Positions 38,732-48,756 of a stretch of DNA of 64,000 nt are shown here, piece after piece. Location: the NCBI GenBank assembly GCA_012270795.1, contig JAAXHO010000115.1:1-64000 (forward strand), read 5' to 3'. Position 1 is the stretch's first letter; each line of letters opens with the position of its first letter. Made by a program: the position numbers and the translations under genes. A model generated the notes under the pieces. The model was not told the origin of the DNA. It worked only from the letters and a program-made list of their open reading frames with translations, and ran no database searches. The DNA comes from Candidatus Poribacteria bacterium. GTDB taxonomy: Bacteria; Poribacteria; WGA-4E; WGA-3G.

Positions 38732-39736
38732 TTACAAAGGCAATGTTACAGGTTGTCCAGATTCAACGGATTGATATGCAGCTAAAGCGATTTCAACTGC
38801 AGCACGACCATCACGACCTGTGATTGGAGGGGTTGTGTCGTTCCGTATTGCATTTGCAAATACACGTATCTCCTGTTGCACAGGTGGTGGTACCTTAATA
38901 TCTCCGATGCGTATACTTCTGCCTTCCCCTTCAAAAGGTTTTATCTGAATAGAAGCATCACCACCCCAAATTTGTGGAAAGTAGATAGACCCATTTTCAC
39001 AATCAACTCTTCCACCGTATCCCCCCACTGCAGCAGCATGGCTGGAATGCAACAATCCTACAGCACCATTCTCAAAATTGAGTGAAGCAAGTACTACATC
39101 AGGATAGTCTGTATGTTCTTGGACGTATTGACCGCCTGCAGCATAAACAGATTTGACATCTCCACATGTCCACCGCATAAAGTCAATTTCATGTGCGTTG
39201 ATTTCCATGAGACTGCCTCCAGATTTTGCTCTTTCCAACCGCCATGGGGTGCGATGTCCACCCCGCCACGGTCCACCGATGCGATGCACCATCATGTTGA
39301 CAGGTGTTCCTAATTCACCGCTATGGACAATTTCACGAACTTTGGAATGTGTGGCATGGTAACGACAAACCAAACCAATTGTCAATTTGACTCCGTTTTT
39401 TGATGCAGCATCAATCATTGCATCACAATCTTCCAATGTCGGTGCCATCGGTTTTTCGGAGAAAATGTGTTTACCAGCATTTGCAGCGTCAACAGCCATT
39501 TGTGCATGCAAGAATGGTGGTGAAGCGATAAGAACAGCGTCAATATCATCGCTTCCGAGCAGTTCATGGTAATCGGTTGTGTATTCTGTGCGGAGGTTGT
39601 CTGCAAGTGTTTTTGCTAATTTTTCTTGTAGATCACTGACGCAGATGACTTCTATATCTTCAACAGCATTAGCCCCGTTTGCAAGGCTTCTGCCCATGCC
39701 GCCACAACCAATTACTCCTACTCCAACTGTTTCCAT
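38732..39736 (-). CDS. Gfo/Idh/MocA-family oxidoreductase
   Basis: 334 aa, cytosolic NAD(P)-dependent sugar or inositol dehydrogenase type. Rossmann motif GVIGCGGMGRSLANGA starts at residue 8. The catalytic-region EKPMAPTLEDCDAM carries the conserved Glu-Lys-Pro, followed by the second-domain sheet (HEIDFMRWTCGDVKSVYA). Oxidises or epimerises a sugar derivative; substrate unknown. Same strand and close spacing (19 and 10 bases) to the crystallin-like gene upstream and the UxuA-like gene downstream. Confidence 0.92.
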   Translation of the reverse strand: METVGVGVIGCGGMGRSLANGANAVEDIEVICVSDLQEKLAKTLADNLRTEYTTDYHELLGSDDIDAVLIASPPFLHAQMAVDAANAGKHIFSEKPMAPTLEDCDAMIDAASKNGVKLTIGLVCRYHATHSKVREIVHSGELGTPVNMMVHRIGGPWRGGHRTPWRLERAKSGGSLMEINAHEIDFMRWTCGDVKSVYAAGGQYVQEHTDYPDVVLASLNFENGAVGLLHSSHAAAVGGYGGRVDCENGSIYFPQIWGGDASIQIKPFEGEGRSIRIGDIKVPPPVQQEIRVFANAIRNDTTPPITGRDGRAAVEIALAAYQSVESGQPVTLPL

Positions 39737-39755
39737 AAATAATTAGCTCCGTTGT

Positions 39756-41147
39756 CTAATACAGGTCTCGTATTGCCCGTCGACGGCGGTCTTCTCTAAT
39801 ATCTTCTCTTTCTTCATCAGAAACTTGGTCAACCCCTACAGCCTCTATTGAACGGTATTGTGCCGCTTCACTTCTACGTTTAAAGAGCCGGAAATAATCA
39901 AATCTTGTAAGGGTTGGTGGGATATTTCCTGGGCAAAGGGAATGCAGACCTACCTGTACTCTTGGTCCCATGGCAACACGTGTGACACCGACACCCCTCC
40001 AATGAATGCCGTCTTGGCTTGCAAAAGCCATGAATTGATTACCTCTGCGTTCAAGGCGTAAGAATAGTTCGCGAACTCTCCGCATTCCCCCACGAGCGAC
40101 AAGGCTAAACCGCCGATTGACATGTCGTTCAAAACGCACATCTCCACGGAAAGCGTGTGGTCCTGATGTTTTCTCTAATCGTAAGAACTGGTTTTCGTTT
40201 TTCCAAATTATTAAACCACCATGTTCTCTGAGCTGTGATGAGATACGCATGCGTGTTTCAATTGCGAAGTCTTCGGTCACTTCCATCAGAAGTCGAGGGG
40301 CAGTCATATCTCCGCCTCTCCCATCAGGCCCGTGCCACAAGTCTTGTCCAGGGTCAGTTCGCATCTGAAGGTAACCTTGGCGTTCAGTCCAATCACCACC
40401 TCCTTGTGGGTCTACCCATCGCCATTCAGGACGCATATCGTTTCCAATAAACTCGTCATCAAAAACCATTTCAGTGAATTCGCCTGAGGAAGCCCATCCT
40501 TCAATTTTGATGGCAGAGATTTTATCCCCAAAACTCTGGGGTAGAAGATGAAGATTTGGGAATTCTTTCTTATAATCTTGCGGTTCCATCCGTACCATTA
40601 ACCGTTGCCCTTCAAAATCAGGGTGTTCATAGAAAATAACATCAGCACCTTCTGAAGGGAAGTTGGGACCTTTAAAGATTTGGACAGATGAAATCCTGTC
40701 TTCAAACCAAGTGCCGCCCTGTGGGGTACGCAAGTTGGCTATGTCACGTAATATTGTGATTTTCTTTCCTCTAAATTCTACGTGTTCATAACAGTCAACG
40801 ATTAAGGGAATGGTGCCCCATTCAGGTCCCACAACATCTATTGTTGAACCGAAGTTGATAGATGACACTCTATCCGCAAAGTTGTATGCGACATCATGCA
40901 AGTTAGGATAGAATCCAGGGCCCAGTGCCAACTTTTTTCCTTTGTAGTTAGCATGTTGATATAGGATTGCCTTATAATTTGGGCTACCTGAAAAATTTGG
41001 ACCTTTATAAATTTTCAGAGATGAGATGTTATCTTGAAAACCAATTCTTCCCGTATGCGGAACAGGTTCTAAGATATATCCCATTCTGCCACGATAGTTT
41101 ACATGCTGAAATGCCTCTACGATGAGACGGGGAATTACGACTGGCAT
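39756..41147 (-). CDS. Beta/gamma-crystallin repeat protein with C-terminal glycan-type sandwich domain
   Basis: 463 aa. Residues ~10-230 hold four crystallin motifs (two domains). Each ends in the calcium-site pattern D/N-x-x-S-S/A (FQDNISSLKIYKG, FADRVSSINFG, FEDRISSVQIFKG, FGDKISAIKIEG) and carries a Y/F-x-x-x-x-[F/Y]-x-G turn (EHVEFRGKK, EHPDFEGQR). About 240-430 is a DUF1349/GH43-C-like beta sandwich (FDDEFIGNDMRPEWRWVDPQ, then LIIWKNENQFLRLEK). The Asp-rich last 30 residues are highly charged. No signal peptide is visible at the N-terminus. The pairing of a crystallin with a glycan-type domain inside a sugar operon is unusual. Role unknown; calcium binding is likely. Confidence 0.8.
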   Translation of the reverse strand: MPVVIPRLIVEAFQHVNYRGRMGYILEPVPHTGRIGFQDNISSLKIYKGPNFSGSPNYKAILYQHANYKGKKLALGPGFYPNLHDVAYNFADRVSSINFGSTIDVVGPEWGTIPLIVDCYEHVEFRGKKITILRDIANLRTPQGGTWFEDRISSVQIFKGPNFPSEGADVIFYEHPDFEGQRLMVRMEPQDYKKEFPNLHLLPQSFGDKISAIKIEGWASSGEFTEMVFDDEFIGNDMRPEWRWVDPQGGGDWTERQGYLQMRTDPGQDLWHGPDGRGGDMTAPRLLMEVTEDFAIETRMRISSQLREHGGLIIWKNENQFLRLEKTSGPHAFRGDVRFERHVNRRFSLVARGGMRRVRELFLRLERRGNQFMAFASQDGIHWRGVGVTRVAMGPRVQVGLHSLCPGNIPPTLTRFDYFRLFKRRSEAAQYRSIEAVGVDQVSDEEREDIREDRRRRAIRDLY

Positions 41148-41229
41148 TTTTTTCTCCTATCTGTGAATATGTGTTCAATTCAATCGCGCTTACAAAGCGC
41201 ACCTACAGTTTGCACGTTATTTAATAGAG

Positions 41230-42228
41230 TTATTCTTCAAAAGCAGCATCAAAAGCAACTGCAGAGGGTTCAAAGTCATACCCTTTGACTGCACCACACG
41301 CTTCGCTTGCCCCATGTTCCCTGTCCATGCCGCTATCTTCCCATTCAATAGAAAGCGGTCCGTCATAACCGATGTTGTTCAATGCACGGATAATTTCTTC
41401 AAAATTAATACTTCCACGTCCAATTGAACGGAAATCCCAGAGCCGTCTTGCATCCCCGAATCCGAGATGTCCACCAAATACCCCTGCTAACCGTGGTGTA
41501 TCTGCCCACCAGACATCCTTCATGTGCACATGATAGATACGATCGCGGAATATCTCAATGAAAGCAATATAGTTGACACCTTGATATCCGAGGTGGCTTG
41601 GGTCATAGTTGAAACCGAACGTTTCTCTACCGTCAAGTGCTTCAATTGCCCGTTGTGCAGTGACGATGTCAAACGCGATTTCAGTCGGATGTACTTCAAG
41701 ACCGAACTTGACACCGACCTCATCAAAGACATCAAAAATTGGATGCCATCTGTCAGCAAAGTTTTTGAAACCAGCATCAATCTGTGATGCGTCAACGGGT
41801 GGGAATGAGTATAGCAGGTGCCAGATAGAACTTCCTGTAAATCCGTTTACGACATCCACACCGAGTTTTGCTGCAGCGCGCGCAGTGTTTTTCATCTCTT
41901 CTGCTGCACGTTCCTGGACACCTGAGGGATCACCGTCACCCCAAATTGCTTCTGATAGTATCCCTTGATGTCGACTGTCAATGTTATCACATACTGCTTG
42001 CCCGACAAGGTGATTACTTATTGACCACACCTTCAAGTCATATTTTGCAAGCAGGTCATGTCTACCTTGGCAATAACCATCATCGGATAAAGCTTTGTCT
42101 ACTTCAAAATGGTCACCCCAGCAAGCGAGTTCTAAACCGTCATATCCCCACTCGCTGGCTTTCTTTGCCAAATCTTCAAGTGTTAAATCTGCCCACTGTC
42201 CTGTAAACAGGGTCACAGGTCTTGCCAT
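41230..42228 (-). CDS. Sugar phosphate isomerase/epimerase-like TIM barrel protein
   Basis: 332 aa. AP-endonuclease-2-like barrel: [20 protein letters not shown] and [18 protein letters not shown] at the N-terminus, [13 protein letters not shown] (Glu/His metal site), [28 protein letters not shown], and [15 protein letters not shown] (C-terminal Glu). This is the xylose-isomerase-like layout with a complete metal site. Typical partners are Gfo/Idh/MocA dehydrogenases, and one sits 65 bases upstream (42294) on the same strand. Likely works with them on the same sugar. Confidence 0.9.
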   Translation of the reverse strand: MARPVTLFTGQWADLTLEDLAKKASEWGYDGLELACWGDHFEVDKALSDDGYCQGRHDLLAKYDLKVWSISNHLVGQAVCDNIDSRHQGILSEAIWGDGDPSGVQERAAEEMKNTARAAAKLGVDVVNGFTGSSIWHLLYSFPPVDASQIDAGFKNFADRWHPIFDVFDEVGVKFGLEVHPTEIAFDIVTAQRAIEALDGRETFGFNYDPSHLGYQGVNYIAFIEIFRDRIYHVHMKDVWWADTPRLAGVFGGHLGFGDARRLWDFRSIGRGSINFEEIIRALNNIGYDGPLSIEWEDSGMDREHGASEACGAVKGYDFEPSAVAFDAAFEE

Positions 42229-42293
42229 ATTGTATCTCCTTCTTTACATTGAAATTTATTTTTACTTCATATAAGATGATGTGATGATCACTA

Positions 42294-43466
42294 CTACCCA
42301 GGAGGTGTATAACTTGCATCAACCCAACCCCGCTGCTTACCACTTTCTACTGCAGTATTGATGAAGTGGACACCACGTGCTCCATCTTGAACTGTGGGGA
42401 AATCGGTGTCAAAATCGCTTGGTGTTTCCCCTGCTATTTTTGCTGCCATTGTGCGGGAAGCGTTGACATAGATATTCGCAAATGCCTCAATGAACGCTTC
42501 GGGATGACCGAACGGTATACGAGAATTGTGTTGGGCAATCTCTGCAAGATAGTCGTTTCCACGTTTATATACCTGTTCGGGCCCGTCAGGATAGCGGACA
42601 TAGAGGTAATTTGGGTTTTCCTGATGCCATTCTAACGATGCGTCTGTTCCATAGACACGAATACGTAGATTGTTTTCTTCTCCGACGGAGATCTGAGATG
42701 CAAACAGGACACCACGAACACCGTTTTCATAATGTACTAATAAGTTTCCATCATCCTCTAACAAACGCCCTTCAACAAAGGTCGTCATGTCGGCACAGAC
42801 CTCTTCCATATCAAGTTGTGTAATGTAGTGTGCTAAATTTTCTGCGTGTGAACCTATGTCTCCGATACATGATGATGCCCCTGCTTGTTTTGGATCTGTT
42901 CGCCATACTGCTTGCTTCGCGCCTTCATTCTCCAAGAATGTTGACAACCAACCTTGTGGATATTCTACGACAATCTTTCGAATTGTGCCGAGTTTTCCCT
43001 CTTTAACAAGTTCCCGTGCTTGTTTCACCATAGGATAACCCGTGTAATTGTGTGTCAGCGCAAAAACTACATCGTGTGACTTCACAAGATGACACAAAGT
43101 TTCCGCATCTTCTACTGTTGTTGTCATCGGTTTATCACATACAACGTGAAATCCTGTTTCAATAAACGTCTTAGCAACATCAAAGTGAACGTGATTAGGT
43201 GTAACAATTGAGACGAAGTCAATCCGTTCATCTTCGGGGAGTTGACTTTCCTTCTCCGCCATTTCCTTATAAGAACCGTATACACGGTTGTCGTCAAGAA
43301 AGAGTTCTTTTCCTTGTTGTTTTGATTTTTCTGGAGAGGAAGAAAATGCCCCAGCAACTAAATCTATTTCCCCATCAAGTGCAGCAGCCTTCCGATGCAC
43401 AGCACCGATGAATGCATCCGGACCGCCGCCTACCATTCCATAACGTATTTTCCTACCAAGTGGCAT
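42294..43466 (-). CDS. Gfo/Idh/MocA-family oxidoreductase
   Basis: About 390 aa from ATG 43466; a TTG at 43535 would add 23 residues but the family N-terminus begins here (MPLGRKIRYGMVGGGPDAFI). Rossmann motif GMVGGGPDAFIG at about 10-21, DKPMTTTVEDAETL with the conserved Lys, and VEYPQGWLSTFLEN in the second domain. Probable sugar dehydrogenase and the head of the cluster reading leftward to 37783. The 380-base gap before it holds a repeat element (43634-43800) and no gene. Confidence 0.9.
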   Translation of the reverse strand: MPLGRKIRYGMVGGGPDAFIGAVHRKAAALDGEIDLVAGAFSSSPEKSKQQGKELFLDDNRVYGSYKEMAEKESQLPEDERIDFVSIVTPNHVHFDVAKTFIETGFHVVCDKPMTTTVEDAETLCHLVKSHDVVFALTHNYTGYPMVKQARELVKEGKLGTIRKIVVEYPQGWLSTFLENEGAKQAVWRTDPKQAGASSCIGDIGSHAENLAHYITQLDMEEVCADMTTFVEGRLLEDDGNLLVHYENGVRGVLFASQISVGEENNLRIRVYGTDASLEWHQENPNYLYVRYPDGPEQVYKRGNDYLAEIAQHNSRIPFGHPEAFIEAFANIYVNASRTMAAKIAGETPSDFDTDFPTVQDGARGVHFINTAVESGKQRGWVDASYTPPG

Positions 43467-43633
43467 ATTGCGTATCCATTCCTTTGTTCTGTGTGCGTTG
43501 ATATTTGCATGCTGCAATCTGCGGTATATCAACACACGAGATAGAGTATAATGCGTATTATAGAATTATCACATATTAAATTATTTTTTTCAAGGTCTTT
43601 TTGTATAGTGCTGTCTCGTATAAATAATCAAGC

Positions 43634-43800
43634 TATTTTAACCCAAGTTGCCACCTACTTCAAAACACTCCTGTTGGAGGGGTTTCTAACCCCGATTTAT
43701 GATAATTCGCATCAGAATTCGTTGTTTTTATGTTTTCTTTTATCAATCGGGGTTAGAAACCTCTCCAACAAATAATGGGTAGCAACTTGAGTTATTTTAA
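43634..43800. repeat. MITE-like element: AACCCAAGTTGCCACC ends around a TCGGGGTTAGAAACC palindrome
   Basis: About 167 bp. Imperfect inverted ends (tattttaacccaagttgcca from 43634; gggtagcaacttgagttatt to 43800). The palindromic arms inside are tgttggaggggtttctaacc (43672-43699 region) and the matching ggttagaaacctctccaaca (43745-43770 region), with an AT-rich centre. The core matches those at 51684 and 57355, but the ends belong to a different family. No coding capacity. Confidence 0.75.
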
Positions 43801-43915
43801 AATCATTATTGTTGTTAATTTCCAAATAATAGTAAAAAAATCAACACCAAAACCATTGTTTTGATGTTGATTATATCTAGCACACAAGAAGAATTAGAAA
43901 GAGATCAATATGATC

Positions 43916-45802
43916 CTATCTTCCCCATCCGTTCTGTGGTCTTTGTCTCCGTTGAAGGATGACACGATCCCCTTCTGCAATACCACTTTTTACGATGACT
44001 TCGGTTTCGTTCTGCATACCAGTTTCAATGGGGGTTTCAATTCCTTTACTCCCATCACCTTTATCCATCATTACAAACTTTCCTTTTGATACACTTACTT
44101 GTGCAGGTACACCGTTTGCTTTCTTTTCGCCCTTGATTAAGAGTGAGATTGTTGCGGGCCCGTTGACCAGACCGCGTTGTGAACCGTCCAAATTGATAGT
44201 TACGCTCCCACTACCAGCACTTTCAACGGTGCCATTGAAAGTTTTCTCACTAATAGTTTGCATTGTTACCGGTTTACCGACTTTGAAAGGTGAAGTATCC
44301 CCAACTTGTGCGACAACCGTAGCAGCATTTTTGTTTATTACGGCATCAATAGGAAGCAACAGAACATTCTTTTCTTCATAGGTGATAATGTCAACGTCAG
44401 CACTCATGCCAGGACGGATGTTACCTGATGTGTCATTAACCTCAATCATCACCTCAAATGAGATGATGTTATCCTGTTGCTGTCCACTTGGTGAAATCTC
44501 GTAGACATTCCCGCTAAATTTTCTTGTTTGGAAAGCATCAATTTTTATGACTGCAGGTTGACCGAGTTCAAGACGTTCCATATCAACTTCGTTGATGAAG
44601 GTTTTTACGACCATTTTTGAGAGATCGGCTATTGTCATGATAGGCGGACTCTGCGAAAATGCCGAACGACCAGAAGTGACAATTTCACCTTGCTCTATAG
44701 CGAGTTGTGTTACTGTACCTGACATGGGAGCTTTAATTACTGTCCAAGCAAGACGTTCTTCTTGGTTCTTCAAGCTGCTTTGTCTTCGTAAAAGGTTGGC
44801 ATCCGCACTGACGCGAGATTGTTCTGTCATCAACTTTTCATTGTCAATTGTTGCCTTTAACTCCTCTAACTGGGTCTTAGTATTATCAAGGCGTATTTGG
44901 CTTTCCTCTTCTGCCTTTGCCCTTGTCTTTTTGAGATGTTCAAGGTTTAGTTCTTGATAACTCAACTGTGATTCGCGCGTTTTTATGCCTGTTTTACGAG
45001 CAAGGATAGTGCGTTCTTGCGATTTGATCGTTTGTTTTTGTGATTCTACGCGCTTGTTTGCGTTTTGATATTGTGAATCCGCATTTGCATGACGAGATTT
45101 AGCATCTTCCAAAGATTGCTCGGAGACTAATTCTTTCTCAAAAAGAGACTTATTTCTTTCGTATTCTGATTTGGCAGTGTCTAACGAAACCTTTGAAGAC
45201 GCAAGGGATGTTTCATATTCAGCAAGCGTTAATTTAGCTTGTTCAAGTGATATTTTTGCCTGTTCTAATGCGATATTGTCCTGATCTAATAGGTTTTTGG
45301 TCGCTTGAATATCTGTTTCTGCTGAACTGATTTGTGTTAGAGATGTGGCTTTAGTCGTTTCAAGGTTGGCTTTTGCAATTTTGACGGATGCTTCTGCTTG
45401 AGTCAGTTGGCTGTTTAAGCGTTCTTTTTTCAGTTCTATGTTCAATTGTGCCTGCATTAATTGTGCTTCAGCAGCGTTTACATCAGCCTTTGCCTGTTTC
45501 TGTTCTTCTTGATATATTTCCGGATCAAGTTTAACTAAAATCTGGTCTTTTTCTACGTAGTCGCCATCATTAACGAGCAGTTCAACGACTTCACCTTCCA
45601 CATTTGACTTCACTTCAACATCAAGAAGGGGTTCTAAATTGCCGGTTGCCCTGATACTCATTTGGAAGTCTCCGCGTTTGACGACCTCAATTTTTGGGGC
45701 AAGCGAGGGGTCAACCCCGTTTTTGCCACGGCTTAGCACAACCCAACCAACAGCGACCACAAGAACAACCATGATGGCAACAGTAATAATTAATTTTCTC
45801 AA
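43916..45802 (-). CDS. Membrane-fusion (HlyD/MacA-like) periplasmic adaptor
   Basis: 628 aa. N-terminal membrane anchor (LIITVAIMVVLVVAVGWVVL, residues 4-23). Lipoyl half near 50-95 (ATGNLEPLLDVEVKSNVEGEV), then a very long coiled-coil hairpin (about 95-345), the second lipoyl half with APMSGTVTQLAIEQGEIV, and beta-barrel/membrane-proximal domains with GNIRPGMSADVDI. It is longer than MacA (~370 aa) because of the extended hairpin and an extra C-terminal domain. It lies 105 bases behind two MacB/FtsX-type permeases, so it should serve a tripartite efflux or lipoprotein-type export machine. Confidence 0.9.
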   Translation of the reverse strand: MRKLIITVAIMVVLVVAVGWVVLSRGKNGVDPSLAPKIEVVKRGDFQMSIRATGNLEPLLDVEVKSNVEGEVVELLVNDGDYVEKDQILVKLDPEIYQEEQKQAKADVNAAEAQLMQAQLNIELKKERLNSQLTQAEASVKIAKANLETTKATSLTQISSAETDIQATKNLLDQDNIALEQAKISLEQAKLTLAEYETSLASSKVSLDTAKSEYERNKSLFEKELVSEQSLEDAKSRHANADSQYQNANKRVESQKQTIKSQERTILARKTGIKTRESQLSYQELNLEHLKKTRAKAEEESQIRLDNTKTQLEELKATIDNEKLMTEQSRVSADANLLRRQSSLKNQEERLAWTVIKAPMSGTVTQLAIEQGEIVTSGRSAFSQSPPIMTIADLSKMVVKTFINEVDMERLELGQPAVIKIDAFQTRKFSGNVYEISPSGQQQDNIISFEVMIEVNDTSGNIRPGMSADVDIITYEEKNVLLLPIDAVINKNAATVVAQVGDTSPFKVGKPVTMQTISEKTFNGTVESAGSGSVTINLDGSQRGLVNGPATISLLIKGEKKANGVPAQVSVSKGKFVMMDKGDGSKGIETPIETGMQNETEVIVKSGIAEGDRVILQRRQRPQNGWGR

Positions 45803-45907
45803 AACTTATTCCTCCTAAAAGGTTTGATGGTACAGATGATGTGTAATTTTATCTTATCCGCACATATTAAGTCTGCATTGAACTAATGTTTTTTCATTGC
45901 ACATGTT

Positions 45908-47224
45908 CTAATCAGATCGAAGGGCTTCAACAGGTGTAAGTTTCGCAGCTTTGTGTGCAGGATAAAGACCAAAGAAAACACCTATTGCAACAGATACTAC
46001 CAAAGCAATAAACATGGTTTCAAATGATATGACTGAGGGCCAGTTGCTTCCTTCCCATACAAACTTTGATATGAGTGCAGCTGTACCTTGTCCCATAAAC
46101 ACACCTAAAATTGAACCAAGAATGCCACCCGTTAGGGTTAAAACAGATGCTTCAATAAGAAATTGCGTAATAATATCGTTAAAAGTTGCCCCAAGTGCCT
46201 TACGCAGCCCAATCTCTTTCGTGCGATCTGTTACGGAGACAAGCATAATGTTCATCACACCGATGCCTGCAACCATCAGTGCGATACCTGCTATCCCACC
46301 CATGAGTGCTTTCATGACCAAACCGACTTTGTTTGCTGTAGCCAGTTCCTCTGTGGCAGTCCAATAATTATATTCCTCTCCCGTGTTTTTGTGTATTCTG
46401 CCTAAAATCCGTTTTGCGTCTGAGATAGCCAACGGTATATTTTCTACCGTTGTCGCTTCAACCCGAATCCGTTCAACGTCCTGCCGTCCTTTGAAACGTT
46501 CCTGTAGTGTCGTAATAGGAATAATGAATCTATCATCCCATCCAGTCGTGTCCATTGCATCGCCCTTTTCTTCCATAACACCGATAACTTTAAGACGGAC
46601 TTCATATAATCCACTACGTCCTCGCCAGAACGAAGGACGCGAGGCTTTAATTTCCTTACCGACAGGGTCCTCGTGGAGAAATACCTCCTCTGCAATTTTT
46701 GAACCTATCACAGCGACACTACTTGCAGATTCAACTTCTTCTGGACGGAAAAACCTACCGCTTGAGGTGTACCAATTATAGGATCGGTCATAGCCAGCGG
46801 TAGATGCGACTATTCGGGATTCCTTCGTACGTCCCTTGTAACTCACATTCCAACCCGGCATATCATCTTCAGCAACTACGTTGACGATTCCGCGAGCGTT
46901 TCTCAGAATTTCAAACGCATCATCCGTTTCAAGGTGTTCTGCTCGGTTCCGCCGCCAACGACTTCTGCCTCTGACCGCTTCACCCGCTGCCCTGCTTAAT
47001 GTCCCCGATTGCCGATCCCAATCATCTTTGTAGATTTCTATAATCTTTGTACCGCCTGTACGTTCAATTTCTCGTAACACCATTTCTGTAGAACCATCAC
47101 CAACAGAAACCATACTGACAACAGAACCAACACCTACGACAATGCCTAATATGGTCAAACTGGATCGTAGCGGGTTACGTCTTAGACTGACAATACCTAA
47201 AATAATGCATTCTAATAGACTCAT
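45908..47224 (-). CDS. MacB/FtsX-type ABC transporter permease
   Basis: 438 aa. Four membrane helices in MacB order: one at the N-terminus (NPLRSSLTILGIVVGVGSVV), a large periplasmic domain (about 45-280), then three at the C-terminus (IAGIALMVAGIGVMNIMLVS, ASVLTLTGGILGSILGVFMG, FIALVVSVAIGVFFGLYPAH). The family block VTDRTKEIGLRKALGAT joins them. No nucleotide-binding domain is fused, unlike MacB itself. It stops 105 bases before the adaptor gene and starts 12 bases after the sister permease. Confidence 0.92.
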   Translation of the reverse strand: MSLLECIILGIVSLRRNPLRSSLTILGIVVGVGSVVSMVSVGDGSTEMVLREIERTGGTKIIEIYKDDWDRQSGTLSRAAGEAVRGRSRWRRNRAEHLETDDAFEILRNARGIVNVVAEDDMPGWNVSYKGRTKESRIVASTAGYDRSYNWYTSSGRFFRPEEVESASSVAVIGSKIAEEVFLHEDPVGKEIKASRPSFWRGRSGLYEVRLKVIGVMEEKGDAMDTTGWDDRFIIPITTLQERFKGRQDVERIRVEATTVENIPLAISDAKRILGRIHKNTGEEYNYWTATEELATANKVGLVMKALMGGIAGIALMVAGIGVMNIMLVSVTDRTKEIGLRKALGATFNDIITQFLIEASVLTLTGGILGSILGVFMGQGTAALISKFVWEGSNWPSVISFETMFIALVVSVAIGVFFGLYPAHKAAKLTPVEALRSD

Positions 47225-47236
47225 ATTGATTCCCTC

Positions 47237-48538
47237 TTACTCAGTTCGTAATGCTTCTATTGGAGACAATGCAGACGCTTTTAAGGCTGGATAAAGTCCA
47301 AACGAAATACCGATCAATGCTGAGAATGAAACAGAAATTATAACCCATTCTAATGAGATTACTGAAGGCCAATCCGGTACAAGTTTAACTATCTTCACTG
47401 CAAGAAGTGCCATGCCTTCACCCGCAAGATAACCCAAACCTACACCAATTGCTCCCCCAATTAGACACATTGATATTGATTCTATAAGGAACTGAATCAA
47501 TATATCAAAACTTTTTGCCCCAAGTGCTTTTCTTAAGCCGATCTCGCGTGTGCGTTCTGTAACGGCAACCAACATCATATTCATTATGCCAATACCACCA
47601 ACAAGCAAAGAAAATCCTGCAATACTTCCAAGCGCGATTTTTATAACTCTACTAATTTTTTCTAACTGTGCCATACCTTCACGCATATCTCTCAGAGTAA
47701 AGAAGTCATCCTGATTGTTGTGTCTTTTTCTCAGTACTGCTTTCACTTCTTCTATTGCTTTTGGTACATCTTCAACAGTCTTGGCGTGTACTGAGAGCAT
47801 GGTAATATAGTCATTTCCTGTAAAACGTTCTTGTGCAGTTGTAAGTGGTAAAAATATCATATCGTCAAGGTTCCAACCAAATCTTAGACTTCTACCCCTC
47901 GGATTCATTACACCTATCACAGTAAAACGTTCAGCAATTCGGGTCTGATCCCTTCTCCCCCATCGGTCATATCTGTCCCCACCCCGACCAATTTTGATTT
48001 CTTTATTTAATGGTGACTTATTCCCGAATAGGTTAAATGCAACCTCGGTGCCTAATACACAGACTTTTGCTTTGTACTCCATATCTTCATCGGATATAAA
48101 ACGTCCTTCCTGAACACCCCAATCCATTGCATCTGAAAACGAAGCATTTACACCGTTATAACCGCTCCGAGCTTCTGAACCATCAGCAGTTTGTATGAGG
48201 ACTCCCCGCCATTCTGGTATTCGAGGAACAGCGACCTTTACGGATGGACATTCCGCCTCTATCGCCAAAACGTCCTCGTATTCAAAGTGTTCGTTGCTTC
48301 TATTGGGCATCCAACGACTCCCAACACGTTTATAGCTGCTGCGAAACATCGTAAATTGGTTGACACCACCGAGTTTTTGTGCGTCTTGTAGCACAATTTC
48401 TTTTGCACCATCACCAATAGAAATCATAGCAAGTACGGATGCAACGCCTATGATTATACCCAGCATCGTTAACAATGACCGTAGTTTGTTACTACGGATG
48501 GCCGAAATACCGACGAATAACCCCTCAAATATACGCAT
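47237..48538 (-). CDS. MacB/FtsX-type ABC transporter permease, second copy
   Basis: 433 aa, paralogue of the next gene with the same four-helix layout (KLRSLLTMLGIIIGVASVLA; IAGFSLLVGGIGIMNMMLVA; MCLIGGAIGVGLGYLAGEGM; VISVSFSALIGISFGLYPAL) and the block TERTREIGLRKALGAKSFD. Two distinct permeases suggest a heterodimer. Neither they nor the adaptor are accompanied by an ATPase in this window, so the nucleotide-binding subunit must be encoded elsewhere. First gene of the operon; 218 bases with no gene separate it from the trpG stop. Confidence 0.92.
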   Translation of the reverse strand: MRIFEGLFVGISAIRSNKLRSLLTMLGIIIGVASVLAMISIGDGAKEIVLQDAQKLGGVNQFTMFRSSYKRVGSRWMPNRSNEHFEYEDVLAIEAECPSVKVAVPRIPEWRGVLIQTADGSEARSGYNGVNASFSDAMDWGVQEGRFISDEDMEYKAKVCVLGTEVAFNLFGNKSPLNKEIKIGRGGDRYDRWGRRDQTRIAERFTVIGVMNPRGRSLRFGWNLDDMIFLPLTTAQERFTGNDYITMLSVHAKTVEDVPKAIEEVKAVLRKRHNNQDDFFTLRDMREGMAQLEKISRVIKIALGSIAGFSLLVGGIGIMNMMLVAVTERTREIGLRKALGAKSFDILIQFLIESISMCLIGGAIGVGLGYLAGEGMALLAVKIVKLVPDWPSVISLEWVIISVSFSALIGISFGLYPALKASALSPIEALRTE

Positions 48539-48756
48539 TCCCTGTCTCCAAAAGTCGTAAAAAATCGTTATTATTTGCCTTGTAATTTAGACAGAAAAAA
48601 GCACAAAAAGTTCTAAAATATTTTGTAGAGAATAGTTGGCAATTTCATCTTTCTCTGTATTGCAAATTTTGACGTAAAATTGCTAATTGGGTTTATTGTA
48701 TTTTATGTTAATCATAACAGATGCTCCATCATCTGAGATTCACTCTCACAGAATGC

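Noticed and set aside
41185-41210. Small hairpin gcgct/agcgc before the isomerase gene
   Set aside because: Five-base arms only; no link to the larger repeat families.
43551-43775. Open frame over the 43.6 kb repeat
   Set aside because: Covers the MITE-like element; no RBS and no family.
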